The notes: generated by a model from the sequence alone, not told the origin. A stretch of 64,000 nucleotides of DNA from Tateyamaria omphalii (GCF_014651375.1 NZ_BMWT01000001.1:434001-498000); one strand, 5' to 3'; positions 53,761 to 61,829 are shown, counted from the stretch's first letter. Program-made: numbers and translations.

Positions 53761-53778
53761 TTCACGCGTTTTCACGCG
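53761..53778. promoter_or_regulatory. Tandem TTCACGCG repeat upstream of tctC
   Basis: TTCACGCG occurs at 53761-53768 and again at 53771-53778, a 10-base period that places both copies on one face of the helix. It lies 19 bases before the tctC start. Direct repeats of this spacing suit OmpR-type regulators such as TctD. Confidence 0.45.
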
Positions 53779-53803
53779 AATGCTGCCCTGAAAACATGCG
53801 AAC

Positions 53804-53821
53804 CTGACATAAACCTGTCAT
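53804..53821. promoter_or_regulatory. Pho-box-like direct repeat between tctC and tctD
   Basis: CTGACATAAACCTGTCAT consists of two 7-base repeats separated by four bases and differs from CTGTCAT-N4-CTGTCAT at one position. It lies in the tctC-tctD divergent gap. It could bind PhoB, or TctD, which belongs to the same OmpR/PhoB family. Confidence 0.55.
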
Positions 53822-53846
53822 GGCGCCGCAGTTCTGGGCGGATTGG

Positions 53847-54512
53847 ATGAAATACCTGCTGATTGAGGACAATGCAGAACTGGCCGGGGCACTTTGTACC
53901 CGGATGCGTCTGGATGGGCACGTTATTGACCACGCCGCGACGCTGTCCGACGGATCCGACTTTTTGCGTGTCGGAGAGTACGATTTGATCCTGTTGGACA
54001 TCATGCTGCCCGATGGGGACGGCCGTGCCTTTCTTGAACGTCATCGGGCGCAAGAGGATGATACGCCTGTTATTGTCCTGACGGCACGCTCCGAAGTGTC
54101 GGACCGGGTGAGTATGCTGGACCTTGGCGCGGATGATTACCTGACCAAGCCTTTTGATCACGCCGAGTTGCAGGCCCGCTGTCGCGCGGTCTTGCGCCGT
54201 CGCACCGGGTCGGCCCAGACGGTCATTCGACGGGGCGATGCAGCCCTTGATCCGGTGGCGTCTGTCTTGACGATTGGCGGGCATGACGTGACCCTTCGCA
54301 ATCGCGAACTGCGGCTGTTGGAGCTTTTCATGAACGCACCCGGCCAGATTTTTTCCAAGGACAAGCTGGTGGATCGGTTGTTTTCCTATGATGGGACGGT
54401 GACCGAGAACGCGATCGAGGTTTATGTGGGTCGGTTGCGCAAGCATCTTGAGCCGTCGAGCCTGACCATTTCGACCCATCGTGGTCTGGGATACCGGTTG
54501 GATGAGGGGTAG
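53847..54512 (+). CDS. tctD: Response regulator TctD (OmpR/PhoB family)
   Basis: TctD (221 residues) has a receiver domain (1-115) with phosphorylation aspartate Asp51 in DLILLDIMLPDGDG, LTARSEVSDR and the KPFDHAELQAR lysine. A winged-helix DNA-binding domain (about 125-221) ends HRGLGYRLDEG. The ATG at 53847 begins MKYLLIEDN, the usual receiver start; an ATG at 53820 would overlap a regulatory repeat. It activates tct genes in known systems when TctE senses tricarboxylate. It overlaps tctE by 11 bases. Confidence 0.92.
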   Translation: MKYLLIEDNAELAGALCTRMRLDGHVIDHAATLSDGSDFLRVGEYDLILLDIMLPDGDGRAFLERHRAQEDDTPVIVLTARSEVSDRVSMLDLGADDYLTKPFDHAELQARCRAVLRRRTGSAQTVIRRGDAALDPVASVLTIGGHDVTLRNRELRLLELFMNAPGQIFSKDKLVDRLFSYDGTVTENAIEVYVGRLRKHLEPSSLTISTHRGLGYRLDEG

Positions 54513-55857
54513 CGCGACATCTCTGCGTCGGCGGCTGACATGGACGCTGATTGGTGGCGCCGCGCTGTTGGCGGTGCTGTTTTTCCTGGTTGTTCGCACC
54601 TATGCCCAGCAGATCGCGCAGCAGGGGCAGGACCGCATACTTGAGGCGTCTTTGACGTCTTTAATGGATGCCGCGGTGGTGCGCGACGGGCAGATCGAAG
54701 TGGACGTCCCTTATGCTGCCTTTGCCATGTTGGATACGGCGGCTGATGATCGCGTGTTTTACGCCGTGCATCAGGGGGATGCGCTGCTGACCGGGTATGA
54801 CGGTTTGGCTGAGGGTCCGTTTGATCCGTCCGTTGGATTGGATTTCCAGACGCAGGCGTTTGGCGGTGCAGAGGTGCGACTTGCGACGTTGACCCGTGCT
54901 TTGCCTGCCGGACCTGCGCCTGTGTTGTTGACTGTCAGCGTGGCCCAGACCCGGGACAGTCTGGCGGGAACGCTTTGGGCGATTTCGGTGAATGCAGCGC
55001 TGTTTGGTGGCGCATTCTTTGTCTTGGCGGCGGGTATGGCGCTGTGGACATCCCGATCAACTGTGAGACCGCTCAGCCAGATGGCCGAGGCTGTCGCGCG
55101 ACGAGGTCCGCGCGATTTGCGGCCCGTGGTGCGTCCGGTGCCGACCGAGTTGTCGCCCTTGGTCACATCGTTGAATTCGCTGATGACCCGGTTGAGTGCG
55201 TCGCTGACCCAGTCCGAGACGTTCATTGCCGAGGCCGCGCATCGCGTGCGGACGCCTTTGGCGACTGTGCGCACCCATGCCGAGGCGACGTTGATGCGGG
55301 TGGACAAGGACGAGAACCGCGCCGCCTTGCGGTCCATGATCCGCGCGATTGACGAGAGCAGCCGGGCGGCGGGGCAGCTGTTGGATCACGCCATGGTCAC
55401 TTTTCGCGGGGACCAGTTGGAGCGGAGGCAGATTGATCTGGTCGGCATCTGTCGGGAGCTGGTGGACCGGCTGACCCCCGTGGCCGAGATGAAAGATCTG
55501 GAGTTGGTGCTGCTGGCCGACGGTCCGGTAGAGGTGCAGGGCGATCCAATTCTGATTCAGAACGCTGTGCGCAATCTGATTGACAATGCGCTGAAGTATT
55601 CTCCGCCCGAGGGGACAGTGCGGATCGAGGTGCGGCGCGATCCGGTTGCCATTGTCGTGTGTGACGAAGGCGGTGGGTTTCCCGCCGAACAGATGACAGA
55701 GCTGTCGCAGCGCTTTCAGCGCGGGGCCAATGCAGGCGACACCGTGGGGTCCGGTTTGGGTCTGACAATCGCGCAGGATGTGGCCGAGGCCCATGGCGGG
55801 CGGCTGGAATTGGCGAACTTGGATGGGGGTGGGGCATGCGCAACTTTGTATCTGTGA
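54502..55857 (+). CDS. tctE: Sensor histidine kinase TctE
   Basis: TctE (451 residues) has an N-terminal membrane helix (about 14-37), a periplasmic sensor region (about 38-155), a second helix (about 158-182) and the kinase core. The phosphoacceptor is the His in AEAAHRVRTPLATVRTHAE (about 250), followed by NLIDNALKYSPPEG, DEGGGFPAEQ and GSGLGLTIAQ. The HRVRTP motif differs from the common HELRTP but is typical of TctE-like kinases. The ATG at 54502 overlaps tctD by 11 bases, and the gene overlaps the following binding-protein gene by 22. Confidence 0.9.
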   Translation: MRGSATSLRRRLTWTLIGGAALLAVLFFLVVRTYAQQIAQQGQDRILEASLTSLMDAAVVRDGQIEVDVPYAAFAMLDTAADDRVFYAVHQGDALLTGYDGLAEGPFDPSVGLDFQTQAFGGAEVRLATLTRALPAGPAPVLLTVSVAQTRDSLAGTLWAISVNAALFGGAFFVLAAGMALWTSRSTVRPLSQMAEAVARRGPRDLRPVVRPVPTELSPLVTSLNSLMTRLSASLTQSETFIAEAAHRVRTPLATVRTHAEATLMRVDKDENRAALRSMIRAIDESSRAAGQLLDHAMVTFRGDQLERRQIDLVGICRELVDRLTPVAEMKDLELVLLADGPVEVQGDPILIQNAVRNLIDNALKYSPPEGTVRIEVRRDPVAIVVCDEGGGFPAEQMTELSQRFQRGANAGDTVGSGLGLTIAQDVAEAHGGRLELANLDGGGACATLYL

Positions 55858-56837
55858 TCCTGTGCCTTTGGGCGAGTGCGCTCGCTGCGGCAGAGCTGGA
55901 AGACCGCCAGATGTTCCATGGCGAGGACGGTGTGACCCTGCGCGTGTTGTCGAGCACGGACACGGATATTTTCGCGCCCATTGTCGAGGGGTTTATTACC
56001 CGCAATCCGTCCGTTTCTGTCGACTACGCAGTTGCCGGTTCAGCGGACATCCTGACCTTGATTGCGGAGTGCGGTGATTGCTTTGATGTGGTGATTTCAA
56101 GCGCCATGGATCTGCAGTTGAAGCTGGCGAATGACGGGCTTGCCCGTCGCTTGCCAGGCTTGGCGCAGCAGGGCGGATCGCAATGGCGGCAGAGTGTTTT
56201 TGGCTTCACGCTGGAGCCTGCGACCGTTGTTCTGAACCGTGCGGCGTTCGAGGGGCGTCCTCTGCCCACGACCCGGCAGGAGTTGATCGAAGCGTTGCGT
56301 GCGGACCCTGAACATTTTCGGGGCAGGCTGGGCACCTACGATGTGCGTCTGTCCGGTCTCGGCTACCTGTTCGCCACGCAGGATGCACGCGCTTCCGAGA
56401 CGTTTTGGCGGCTTATGGAGGTGTTCGGAAACCTGGATGCGCAGCTTTATTGCTGTTCGGGCGACATGATCGACGATCTGGCCTCAGGCGAGTTGTTCGT
56501 GGCCTACAACGTATTGGGCAGCTACGCCCAAACCCGGCCCGAGACGCTGGACAAGGTCACGATCATCACGCCCGAAGATTTTGCCACGACGATGATGCGC
56601 ACCGCACTGGTGCTGGACAGCACGGATGTGGGCGGTGCGGCTGAGGCGATGGTGTCTTACCTGACGTCCGGTGCTTGGTCGGCGCAGGATCGGCCCGGTT
56701 TTCCGTTGCCCTCGATCGGGGATGAGGATGCGCAGGTGTTGAACGTCGTCAGCCTTGATCCTGGCTTGCTGGTTTATCTGGATCGGTTGAAACGAGAGCT
56801 GTTTCTTGAGGCGTGGTCATCGGCGCTGTTGCGCTGA
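55836..56837 (+). CDS. Periplasmic binding protein coupled to TctE
   Basis: This 333-residue secreted protein has a signal peptide (MRNFVSVILCLWASALAAAE) and a type 2 periplasmic-binding fold of the iron/sulfate/molybdate group: VLSSTDTDIFAPIVEGFITRNPSVSVDY (about 36-63), the FGFTLEPATVVLNRA segment (about 130) and GELFVAYNVLGSY (about 218). No ABC permease or ATPase is adjacent. It overlaps tctE by 22 bases, so it is made with the kinase. It may present a ligand to TctE as a sensing partner, but could also be an orphan importer component. Confidence 0.8.
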   Translation: MRNFVSVILCLWASALAAAELEDRQMFHGEDGVTLRVLSSTDTDIFAPIVEGFITRNPSVSVDYAVAGSADILTLIAECGDCFDVVISSAMDLQLKLANDGLARRLPGLAQQGGSQWRQSVFGFTLEPATVVLNRAAFEGRPLPTTRQELIEALRADPEHFRGRLGTYDVRLSGLGYLFATQDARASETFWRLMEVFGNLDAQLYCCSGDMIDDLASGELFVAYNVLGSYAQTRPETLDKVTIITPEDFATTMMRTALVLDSTDVGGAAEAMVSYLTSGAWSAQDRPGFPLPSIGDEDAQVLNVVSLDPGLLVYLDRLKRELFLEAWSSALLR

Positions 56838-56897
56838 GGCTTGTTGGTTACAAAATCAACAGTTACCGATGCGACGACTTTGGCAACGGACACCCGC

Positions 56898-57542
56898 ATG
56901 ACCGCTCCTTTGACCCTTTACAGTTATTGGCGTTCGACGACGTCCTACCGCGTGCGGGCAGCGCTGAACCTCAAGGGTGTGCCGTTTGAAACGGTACCTG
57001 TCGACCTGTTGGCGGGCGCGCAGAAGGATGCGGACTATGCCGAGATGAACCCCGGCAAGGGCGTGCCGATGCTGGTGCTGGAAGATGGGTCTGTGCTGAC
57101 CCAATCGCTCGCCATTCTGGACTATATAGAGGCGCGTTGGCCTGAGCCTGCTTTGCTGCCCGCCGATCCGCTCGCGCGGGCAAGGGTGCAGGCCGCGGCC
57201 TATACGATGGCCGTTGATGTGCATCCGGTGAACAACCTGCGCGTCGTGACCCATCTTGGCGATGCCTACGGGGCGGACACGGACGGCGTGATGGATTGGA
57301 TGCGGCATTGGATGATCGAAGGCTTTACCGCCTTTGAGGCACTGGTACAGGACGACACACCTTTTGCCTTTGGTCACGCACCTGACCTTGCCGATCTTTG
57401 CCTTGTGGCGCAGGTTTACAACGCGCATCGATGGGGTGTCGACCTGACCCCGTTTCCGAAAGTACAGCGGATCGAGGCGGCCTGTCTGAACGTGCCGGCC
57501 ATTGCCGCTGCCCATCCTGACCAACAACCCGACGCTTCCTGA
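56898..57542 (+). CDS. maiA: Maleylacetoacetate isomerase (zeta-class GST)
   Basis: This 214-residue glutathione-S-transferase-like enzyme has the zeta-class motif YSYWRSTTSYRVRAALNLKGVPFE (about 6-29) and a thioredoxin-fold MLVLEDGSVLTQSLAILDYIE. It isomerises maleylacetoacetate to fumarylacetoacetate in tyrosine/homogentisate breakdown; relatives act on maleylpyruvate. The ATG at 56898 precedes the conserved start; an upstream frame would add 19 unconserved residues. It leads an operon with an MBL-fold protein, a monooxygenase and DUF2783, pointing to aromatic degradation by a ring-hydroxylating route. Confidence 0.9.
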   Translation: MTAPLTLYSYWRSTTSYRVRAALNLKGVPFETVPVDLLAGAQKDADYAEMNPGKGVPMLVLEDGSVLTQSLAILDYIEARWPEPALLPADPLARARVQAAAYTMAVDVHPVNNLRVVTHLGDAYGADTDGVMDWMRHWMIEGFTAFEALVQDDTPFAFGHAPDLADLCLVAQVYNAHRWGVDLTPFPKVQRIEAACLNVPAIAAAHPDQQPDAS

Positions 57543-57555
57543 AAGGACCCGACAC

Positions 57556-58506
57556 ATGGCCAAAGCCTTCGCCTCGCAAGGTGACATGACCGAAAAGACC
57601 ATCACCTTTGACGAGATCGGGGAGGGCCTTTGGGCCTTTACCGCCGAGGGGGATCCGAATTCCGGCGTGATCATCGGCGATGACAGCGTGATGATTGTCG
57701 AGGCGCAGGCAACCCCGCGGCTGGCCGAGAAGGTGATCGAGAAGGTGCGCACGGTGACGGACAAGCCGATCACCCATCTGGTGCTGACCCATTACCACGC
57801 GGTGCGCGTTCTGGGGGCGTCGGCCTATGGCACGGACCAGATCATCATGTCCGACACGGCGCGCGGAATGGTGGCCGAGCGCGGGCAGGAGGATTGGGAC
57901 AGTGAGTTCCAGCGTTTTCCGCGTCTGTTCGAAGGGCACGAGAGCATCCCGGGGCTGACGTGGCCCACAACGACGTTTTCGGATTCGATGACGGTCTACC
58001 TCGGGTCGCGCCGGGTGGACATCAAGCATCTGGGGCGCGCCCATACGGCGGGGGATGCCGTCATTCACGTGCCCGATCAGAACGTGATGTTTACGGGTGA
58101 CATCGTTGAGTATCACTCCGCCTGCTATTGCGGGGATGGGTACTTCGGCGACTGGGGCGGGACTCTGGATGCGATCAAGGCCTATGACGTCGATGCCATT
58201 GCGCCTGGGCGCGGGGATGCGCTTGTTGGGTCCGAGATGGTGAACAAGGCCATTGAGAGCACGCGGGATTTTGTGGACAGCACCTACCGCCCTGCAGCAC
58301 GGGTCGCTGCGCGCGGCGGGTCGTTGAAAGAGGCGTGGGATGCGGTGCGCGCCGAATGCGATCCGAAGTTCAGCGATTATGCCATCTACGAACACTGCCT
58401 GCCCTTCAACGTCGCCCGCGCCCATGACGAGGCCCGTGGCATCGCACATCCACGCATCTGGACGGACAAGCGGGACATCGAGATGTGGGAGGCACTGCAG
58501 GGGTGA
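57556..58506 (+). CDS. Metallo-beta-lactamase-fold protein with atypical metal motif
   Basis: This 316-residue protein has the MBL fold: VIIGDDSVMIVEAQATP, an HxH in LTHYHAVRVLGAS (about 77-89), KHLGRAHTAGDAVIHVP with the later histidine and aspartate (about 170), and a GD segment VMFTGDIVEY. In standard HxHxDH enzymes the aspartate-histidine pair that binds the second metal follows HxH; here those positions are Val-Arg. A one-metal or altered site is likely. Linked to a monooxygenase and DUF2783, it may hydrolyse an aromatic intermediate. It overlaps the next gene by four bases (GTGA). Confidence 0.8.
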   Translation: MAKAFASQGDMTEKTITFDEIGEGLWAFTAEGDPNSGVIIGDDSVMIVEAQATPRLAEKVIEKVRTVTDKPITHLVLTHYHAVRVLGASAYGTDQIIMSDTARGMVAERGQEDWDSEFQRFPRLFEGHESIPGLTWPTTTFSDSMTVYLGSRRVDIKHLGRAHTAGDAVIHVPDQNVMFTGDIVEYHSACYCGDGYFGDWGGTLDAIKAYDVDAIAPGRGDALVGSEMVNKAIESTRDFVDSTYRPAARVAARGGSLKEAWDAVRAECDPKFSDYAIYEHCLPFNVARAHDEARGIAHPRIWTDKRDIEMWEALQG

Positions 58507-58808
58507 GTTTGGAGGCTATCGGTCGCTTTGTTGTTTATCTTGCTTTTGCGCACGCCTTTGTCGCGTTTGATTGGGCTTTTTATTGGCAGATTAAGCTCAT
58601 AGGGACGCTACTTTACAACACAGCAAGCCTGATCCGTGCTGGCCAAAGCTCACTCGAAGCAAGGAGTCGCGCTTTGAGCAGTCTTTTTAACGACGAGCGT
58701 TATACCGAACTTCGAAGGAACTGGGGGCGCGCAGTACTGTGGGTCATTTTTGCCTTCGTTCTTGTTTTCGCTTTGGTCGGCTGGATTGCACCAAGTGGTA
58801 TCAACTGA
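58503..58808 (+). CDS. Unrecognised small membrane protein in the aromatic operon
   Basis: I do not recognise this 101-residue protein. It has two hydrophobic segments (about 6-42, rich in aromatics, and about 75-95) flanking a short basic, probably cytoplasmic, loop (RSRALSSLFNDERYTELRR). A GTG at 58503 overlaps the preceding stop (GTGA), and the monooxygenase starts 15 bases after its stop. Base composition is noticeably more AT-rich than both neighbours. It looks like a late insertion into the operon; function unknown. Confidence 0.55.
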   Translation: MSLEAIGRFVVYLAFAHAFVAFDWAFYWQIKLIGTLLYNTASLIRAGQSSLEARSRALSSLFNDERYTELRRNWGRAVLWVIFAFVLVFALVGWIAPSGIN

Positions 58809-58823
58809 AGGTAACTTAAAGAA

Positions 58824-60440
58824 ATGGTCGATGTTCGCTACGACATAGCCTTCCAACTTTACCCATACGCCCCCGTCGCTGCGCAAACGATGCCCGCGCA
58901 GCGTCATCCGGTGGTCATTGTTGGCGGTGGGCCCATTGGAATGGCCTTGGCGTTGGACCTTGGGCGCAAGGGTACGCAGGTGCTGGTGTTGGATGACCAT
59001 GACGGTGTGGGTCAGGGCAGCCGCGCGATTTGTTTTGCCAAGCGCACGCTTGAGATTGCCAATCGGCTGGGCGCGGGGCAGCGCATGATCGACAAGGGTG
59101 TTGTCTGGAACGTGGGCAAAGTCTTTCACGGCGACGACCGCGTGTTTCAGTTCAACTTGCAGCCTGAGGATGGGCATCGGTGCCCGGCCTTCATCAACCT
59201 GCAGCAGCCCTACTTCGAGAAGTTTCTGGTCGATGAGATCCGTGTGGCGCAGGACGAAGGCGCGCCGATTGAGATACGGGGACGCAATGCCGTTACAGCC
59301 CTGGATCAGCGGGACGATCATGTGCTGCTGGATGTGGACACCCCCGATGGCCCCTATCAGATTGAGGCCGAGTGGCTGATTGCCTGTGATGGCGCACGGT
59401 CGCCGGTGCGGGACATGATGGGGTTGAACTTTGACGGGCGGGTGTTTGAGGACAATTTTCTGATTGCCGACGTCAAGATGACCGCCGATTTCCCGACCGA
59501 GCGGTGGTTCTGGTTTGAGCCGCCCTTCAAGGATGCGGGGCAGTCTGCGCTGTTGCACAAGCAGCCCGATGACATCTGGCGCATCGACTTTCAGCTTGGT
59601 TGGGACATCGACCGCGAGAAGGAGTTGCGCGAGGAAAATGTGCGTGCGCGCGTCGATGCGATGCTGGGCGAAGGGGCGGAGTATGAGTTGGAGTGGACTT
59701 CGATATACACCTTCCAATGCCGCCGGATGCAGGAGTTTCGGCATGATCGCGTGATCTTTGCAGGGGACAGTGCGCATCAGGTGTCGCCCTTTGGCGCGCG
59801 CGGGGCAAATAGTGGTGTTCAGGATGCAGACAATCTGGCGTGGAAGCTGGATTTCGTGATCCGGGGTCTCGCGCCCGAGGCGCTACTGGACAGTTATTCC
59901 GAGGAGCGGGTGCATGGGGCGGATGAGAACATTTTGAACTCCACCCGTGCGACCGATTTCCTGACGCCCAAGAGCGAGATCAGCAAGGTGTTCCGCAATG
60001 CAGTGCTGGAACTGGCGCAGGATCATGCGTTTGCCCGACCCTTGGTCAATTCGGGGCGGTTGTCGGTGCCGTGTGTGTATGACGGGTTGTCATTGAATGG
60101 GCCGGATATGCTGGATGGGCCGGAGCGGACTCGCGTCGGGGCGCCTGCGGTGGATGCGAAGCTGGGGCAGACCTATCTGCTGGATCGGTTGCCGGGTGGG
60201 TTTACGCTGCTGTCTATTGATGCACCTGCGCCGGAAATTGACGAGGTGGACGGCGTGCCGTTGACCCATCTGGGTTTGACCGCCCGGGGCAATCCGTTTC
60301 TGAAAGAGCGTTATCTGGGTGAGACTGAGGGTGCGGTGTACCTGATCCGCCCGGATCAGCACGTTGTGTCCCGTTGGCCAGAGGCGTCTGCCGAAGACGT
60401 TGCAAGTGCTATGCGGATCGCATTGGGAAAGGGGGTGTGA
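58824..60440 (+). CDS. FAD-dependent aromatic-ring monooxygenase (class A, MhpA-like)
   Basis: This 538-residue flavoprotein has the FAD motif VVIVGGGPIGMALALDLGRKG (about 28-48), the DG motif in CDGARSPVRDMMG (about 190) and the GD motif FAGDSAHQVSPFGARGANSGVQDADNLAWKL (about 312-342), which together mark class A hydroxylases such as 3-(3-hydroxyphenyl)propionate hydroxylase. A C-terminal thioredoxin-like extension is also present, as in MhpA. With the isomerase and DUF2783 it suggests degradation of a hydroxylated aromatic acid. It starts at ATG 58824 and overlaps the next start by one base. Confidence 0.88.
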   Translation: MVDVRYDIAFQLYPYAPVAAQTMPAQRHPVVIVGGGPIGMALALDLGRKGTQVLVLDDHDGVGQGSRAICFAKRTLEIANRLGAGQRMIDKGVVWNVGKVFHGDDRVFQFNLQPEDGHRCPAFINLQQPYFEKFLVDEIRVAQDEGAPIEIRGRNAVTALDQRDDHVLLDVDTPDGPYQIEAEWLIACDGARSPVRDMMGLNFDGRVFEDNFLIADVKMTADFPTERWFWFEPPFKDAGQSALLHKQPDDIWRIDFQLGWDIDREKELREENVRARVDAMLGEGAEYELEWTSIYTFQCRRMQEFRHDRVIFAGDSAHQVSPFGARGANSGVQDADNLAWKLDFVIRGLAPEALLDSYSEERVHGADENILNSTRATDFLTPKSEISKVFRNAVLELAQDHAFARPLVNSGRLSVPCVYDGLSLNGPDMLDGPERTRVGAPAVDAKLGQTYLLDRLPGGFTLLSIDAPAPEIDEVDGVPLTHLGLTARGNPFLKERYLGETEGAVYLIRPDQHVVSRWPEASAEDVASAMRIALGKGV

Positions 60441-60625
60441 TGGAACTGAACCTTGAGCCGAACATCGCGGACCCGGATGGGTTCTATGACGAGCTGCTGG
60501 CGGTGCATCAGGGGCTGAGCAAAGAGGACAGCGATGCGCTGAACGCGCGGCTGATCCTGATCCTTGCCAATCACGTTGGGGATCGGGACGTGTTGACCGC
60601 CGCGTTACAGGCGGCGCAGCGCTAG
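60440..60625 (+). CDS. DUF2783 family protein
   Basis: This 61-residue protein (starts MELNLEPNIADPDGFYDELL) fits DUF2783, a small family I recall beside FAD monooxygenases and MBL-fold hydrolases in aromatic operons. The pattern FYDELLAVHQGLSKEDSDALNARLILILANHVGD is the conserved core. Its ATG overlaps the monooxygenase stop (TGATG), so it is coupled to it. Function is unknown; a helper of the hydroxylase is a guess. It overlaps the next gene head-on by four bases. Confidence 0.85.
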   Translation: MELNLEPNIADPDGFYDELLAVHQGLSKEDSDALNARLILILANHVGDRDVLTAALQAAQR

Positions 60626-60993
60626 CTGGTTTCGACGCAGTGGCGGCGGAAGGCGCGTTTGAGCATGTCGAGCTCTTCGCGCAGAAGCGCCACCTCGCCC
60701 CGGATATCGTCGCCCAGTGCCTCACCCGCGATCAGGGTGAAGTGGCCCAGCTTTTCGTCGTCCGTCGCATCGGTGATGACAAAGACCTGAACGCCGTCGG
60801 CGATTGCCTCGGCCGGGATCGGCACCTGTAACAACCATTGCCCGCCATCGCCCTGTTCGGTGACTTGCACGTCAGGGACGTCACTGTTCAGGTGGATCAC
60901 CTTGATCTGGGGCACGCCAGTGCCATTCTGCTGGATCAATCCCTGCCAGATCCCATAACGCATCTTGGTCGGGGTGAGGGTCAGAGTGCTCAT
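60622..60993 (-). CDS. Protein of unknown function upstream of a DUF6478-like gene's 3' end
   Basis: I do not recognise this 123-residue soluble protein. A beta-rich N-terminal two-thirds (IWQGLIQQNGTGVPQIKVIHLN ... WLLQVPIPAEAIADGVQVFVITD) precedes a coiled-coil-like C-terminus (VALLREELDMLKRAFRRHCVE). The ATG at 60993 (MSTLTLTPTKMRYG) was chosen over an upstream frame that overlaps the next gene. It follows the DUF6478-like gene by 13 bases, suggesting an operon. The pattern of a binding domain with a terminal coiled coil is reminiscent of membrane-associated adaptor proteins. Confidence 0.7.
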   Translation of the reverse strand: MSTLTLTPTKMRYGIWQGLIQQNGTGVPQIKVIHLNSDVPDVQVTEQGDGGQWLLQVPIPAEAIADGVQVFVITDATDDEKLGHFTLIAGEALGDDIRGEVALLREELDMLKRAFRRHCVETS

Positions 60994-61006
60994 CGCTTCC
61001 CTTTCA

Positions 61007-61780
61007 TCACAAGGCGGCGCGGGGTCGGCGCGAGAATGTGAGATCACGCAGGGTGATCTGGTTCATTTCCGGACCTTCAAAAATCAGATCGATCCAGGCC
61101 CGTTCGACCCGCTTTTCGTTCAGCTTGGAATAGGCAAGGTCAAATTCGACCGTGACGTCCTCTTGGTTCAGAGGCAGTTCGCGCACGATCTGTTCGGTGT
61201 TGGGGCCATGGCGCACATTGAGGCGGGCAAAGATTTCGAGCGGCTTTTCCATCTCGACAATGGTGTTCATGCCCAGAAGGTGGTTCTTGGTCAGCCCTTT
61301 GACTGCTGCGTCAGGCAGATCGACCACGAGGGACAGGAACGAGCCGTCAAACTTGAAGACATCTAGGCGGACCCCGTAGGGGGCCAGGTCCTCTTCCCGC
61401 AGATTGCGGAGTTGTCGAAGGGTCAGTTCGCTGACAGCGCAATCGTGGAACAGGGTCACTTCGTTGCCCAGCATGGACTTCGTCTGTACCGAAGACATGC
61501 CCGGGCTGGGCAGCGAGCCGCGCCACAGTTCGGGGCGCCAGGCCCAGTCAGCATTGTGCGGGCGCGGGAAGCTTGTCGATCCTATGGCGGGCAGGGCCAG
61601 CCGTTCATCAGCGCGGTGGATCAGCCGGTCAAGATGGGTGCGCAATAGGCGGGCGGCTGAGCGCAGTCCGCGCAATTCTGACATGTGGGCATCATTGGCA
61701 TTGCGCGCCGCGCGCGCCCAGCGCCGCACCGTGTGTCGGTGCGATACCCTGTCGAGGAATGAGATGCGGTTGCCTGCCAT
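61007..61780 (-). CDS. DUF6478-like protein
   Basis: This 257-residue protein starts MAGNRISFLDRVSHRHTV, with a basic amphipathic N-terminus (helix about 12-60), then SFPRPHNADWAWRPELWRGSLPSPG (about 88-112) and a C-terminal beta domain (LFHDCAVSELTLRQLRN onward) ending FSRRPRAAL. The pattern matches a family I recall as DUF6478 in Rhodobacterales; the assignment is from memory. No catalytic motif is clear. The start at 61780 was chosen for the conserved helix; the open frame extends 126 bases further without a good site. Confidence 0.7.
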   Translation of the reverse strand: MAGNRISFLDRVSHRHTVRRWARAARNANDAHMSELRGLRSAARLLRTHLDRLIHRADERLALPAIGSTSFPRPHNADWAWRPELWRGSLPSPGMSSVQTKSMLGNEVTLFHDCAVSELTLRQLRNLREEDLAPYGVRLDVFKFDGSFLSLVVDLPDAAVKGLTKNHLLGMNTIVEMEKPLEIFARLNVRHGPNTEQIVRELPLNQEDVTVEFDLAYSKLNEKRVERAWIDLIFEGPEMNQITLRDLTFSRRPRAAL

Positions 61781-61829
61781 ATGCCCCTGCGCCGGTTCTC
61801 TTGCCGGTAGTTTATCTATGCCAAAGGTT

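Noticed and set aside
53820-53846. Upstream ATG for tctD at 53820
   Set aside because: It would place coding sequence over the Pho-box-like repeat; the receiver domain begins naturally at 53847.
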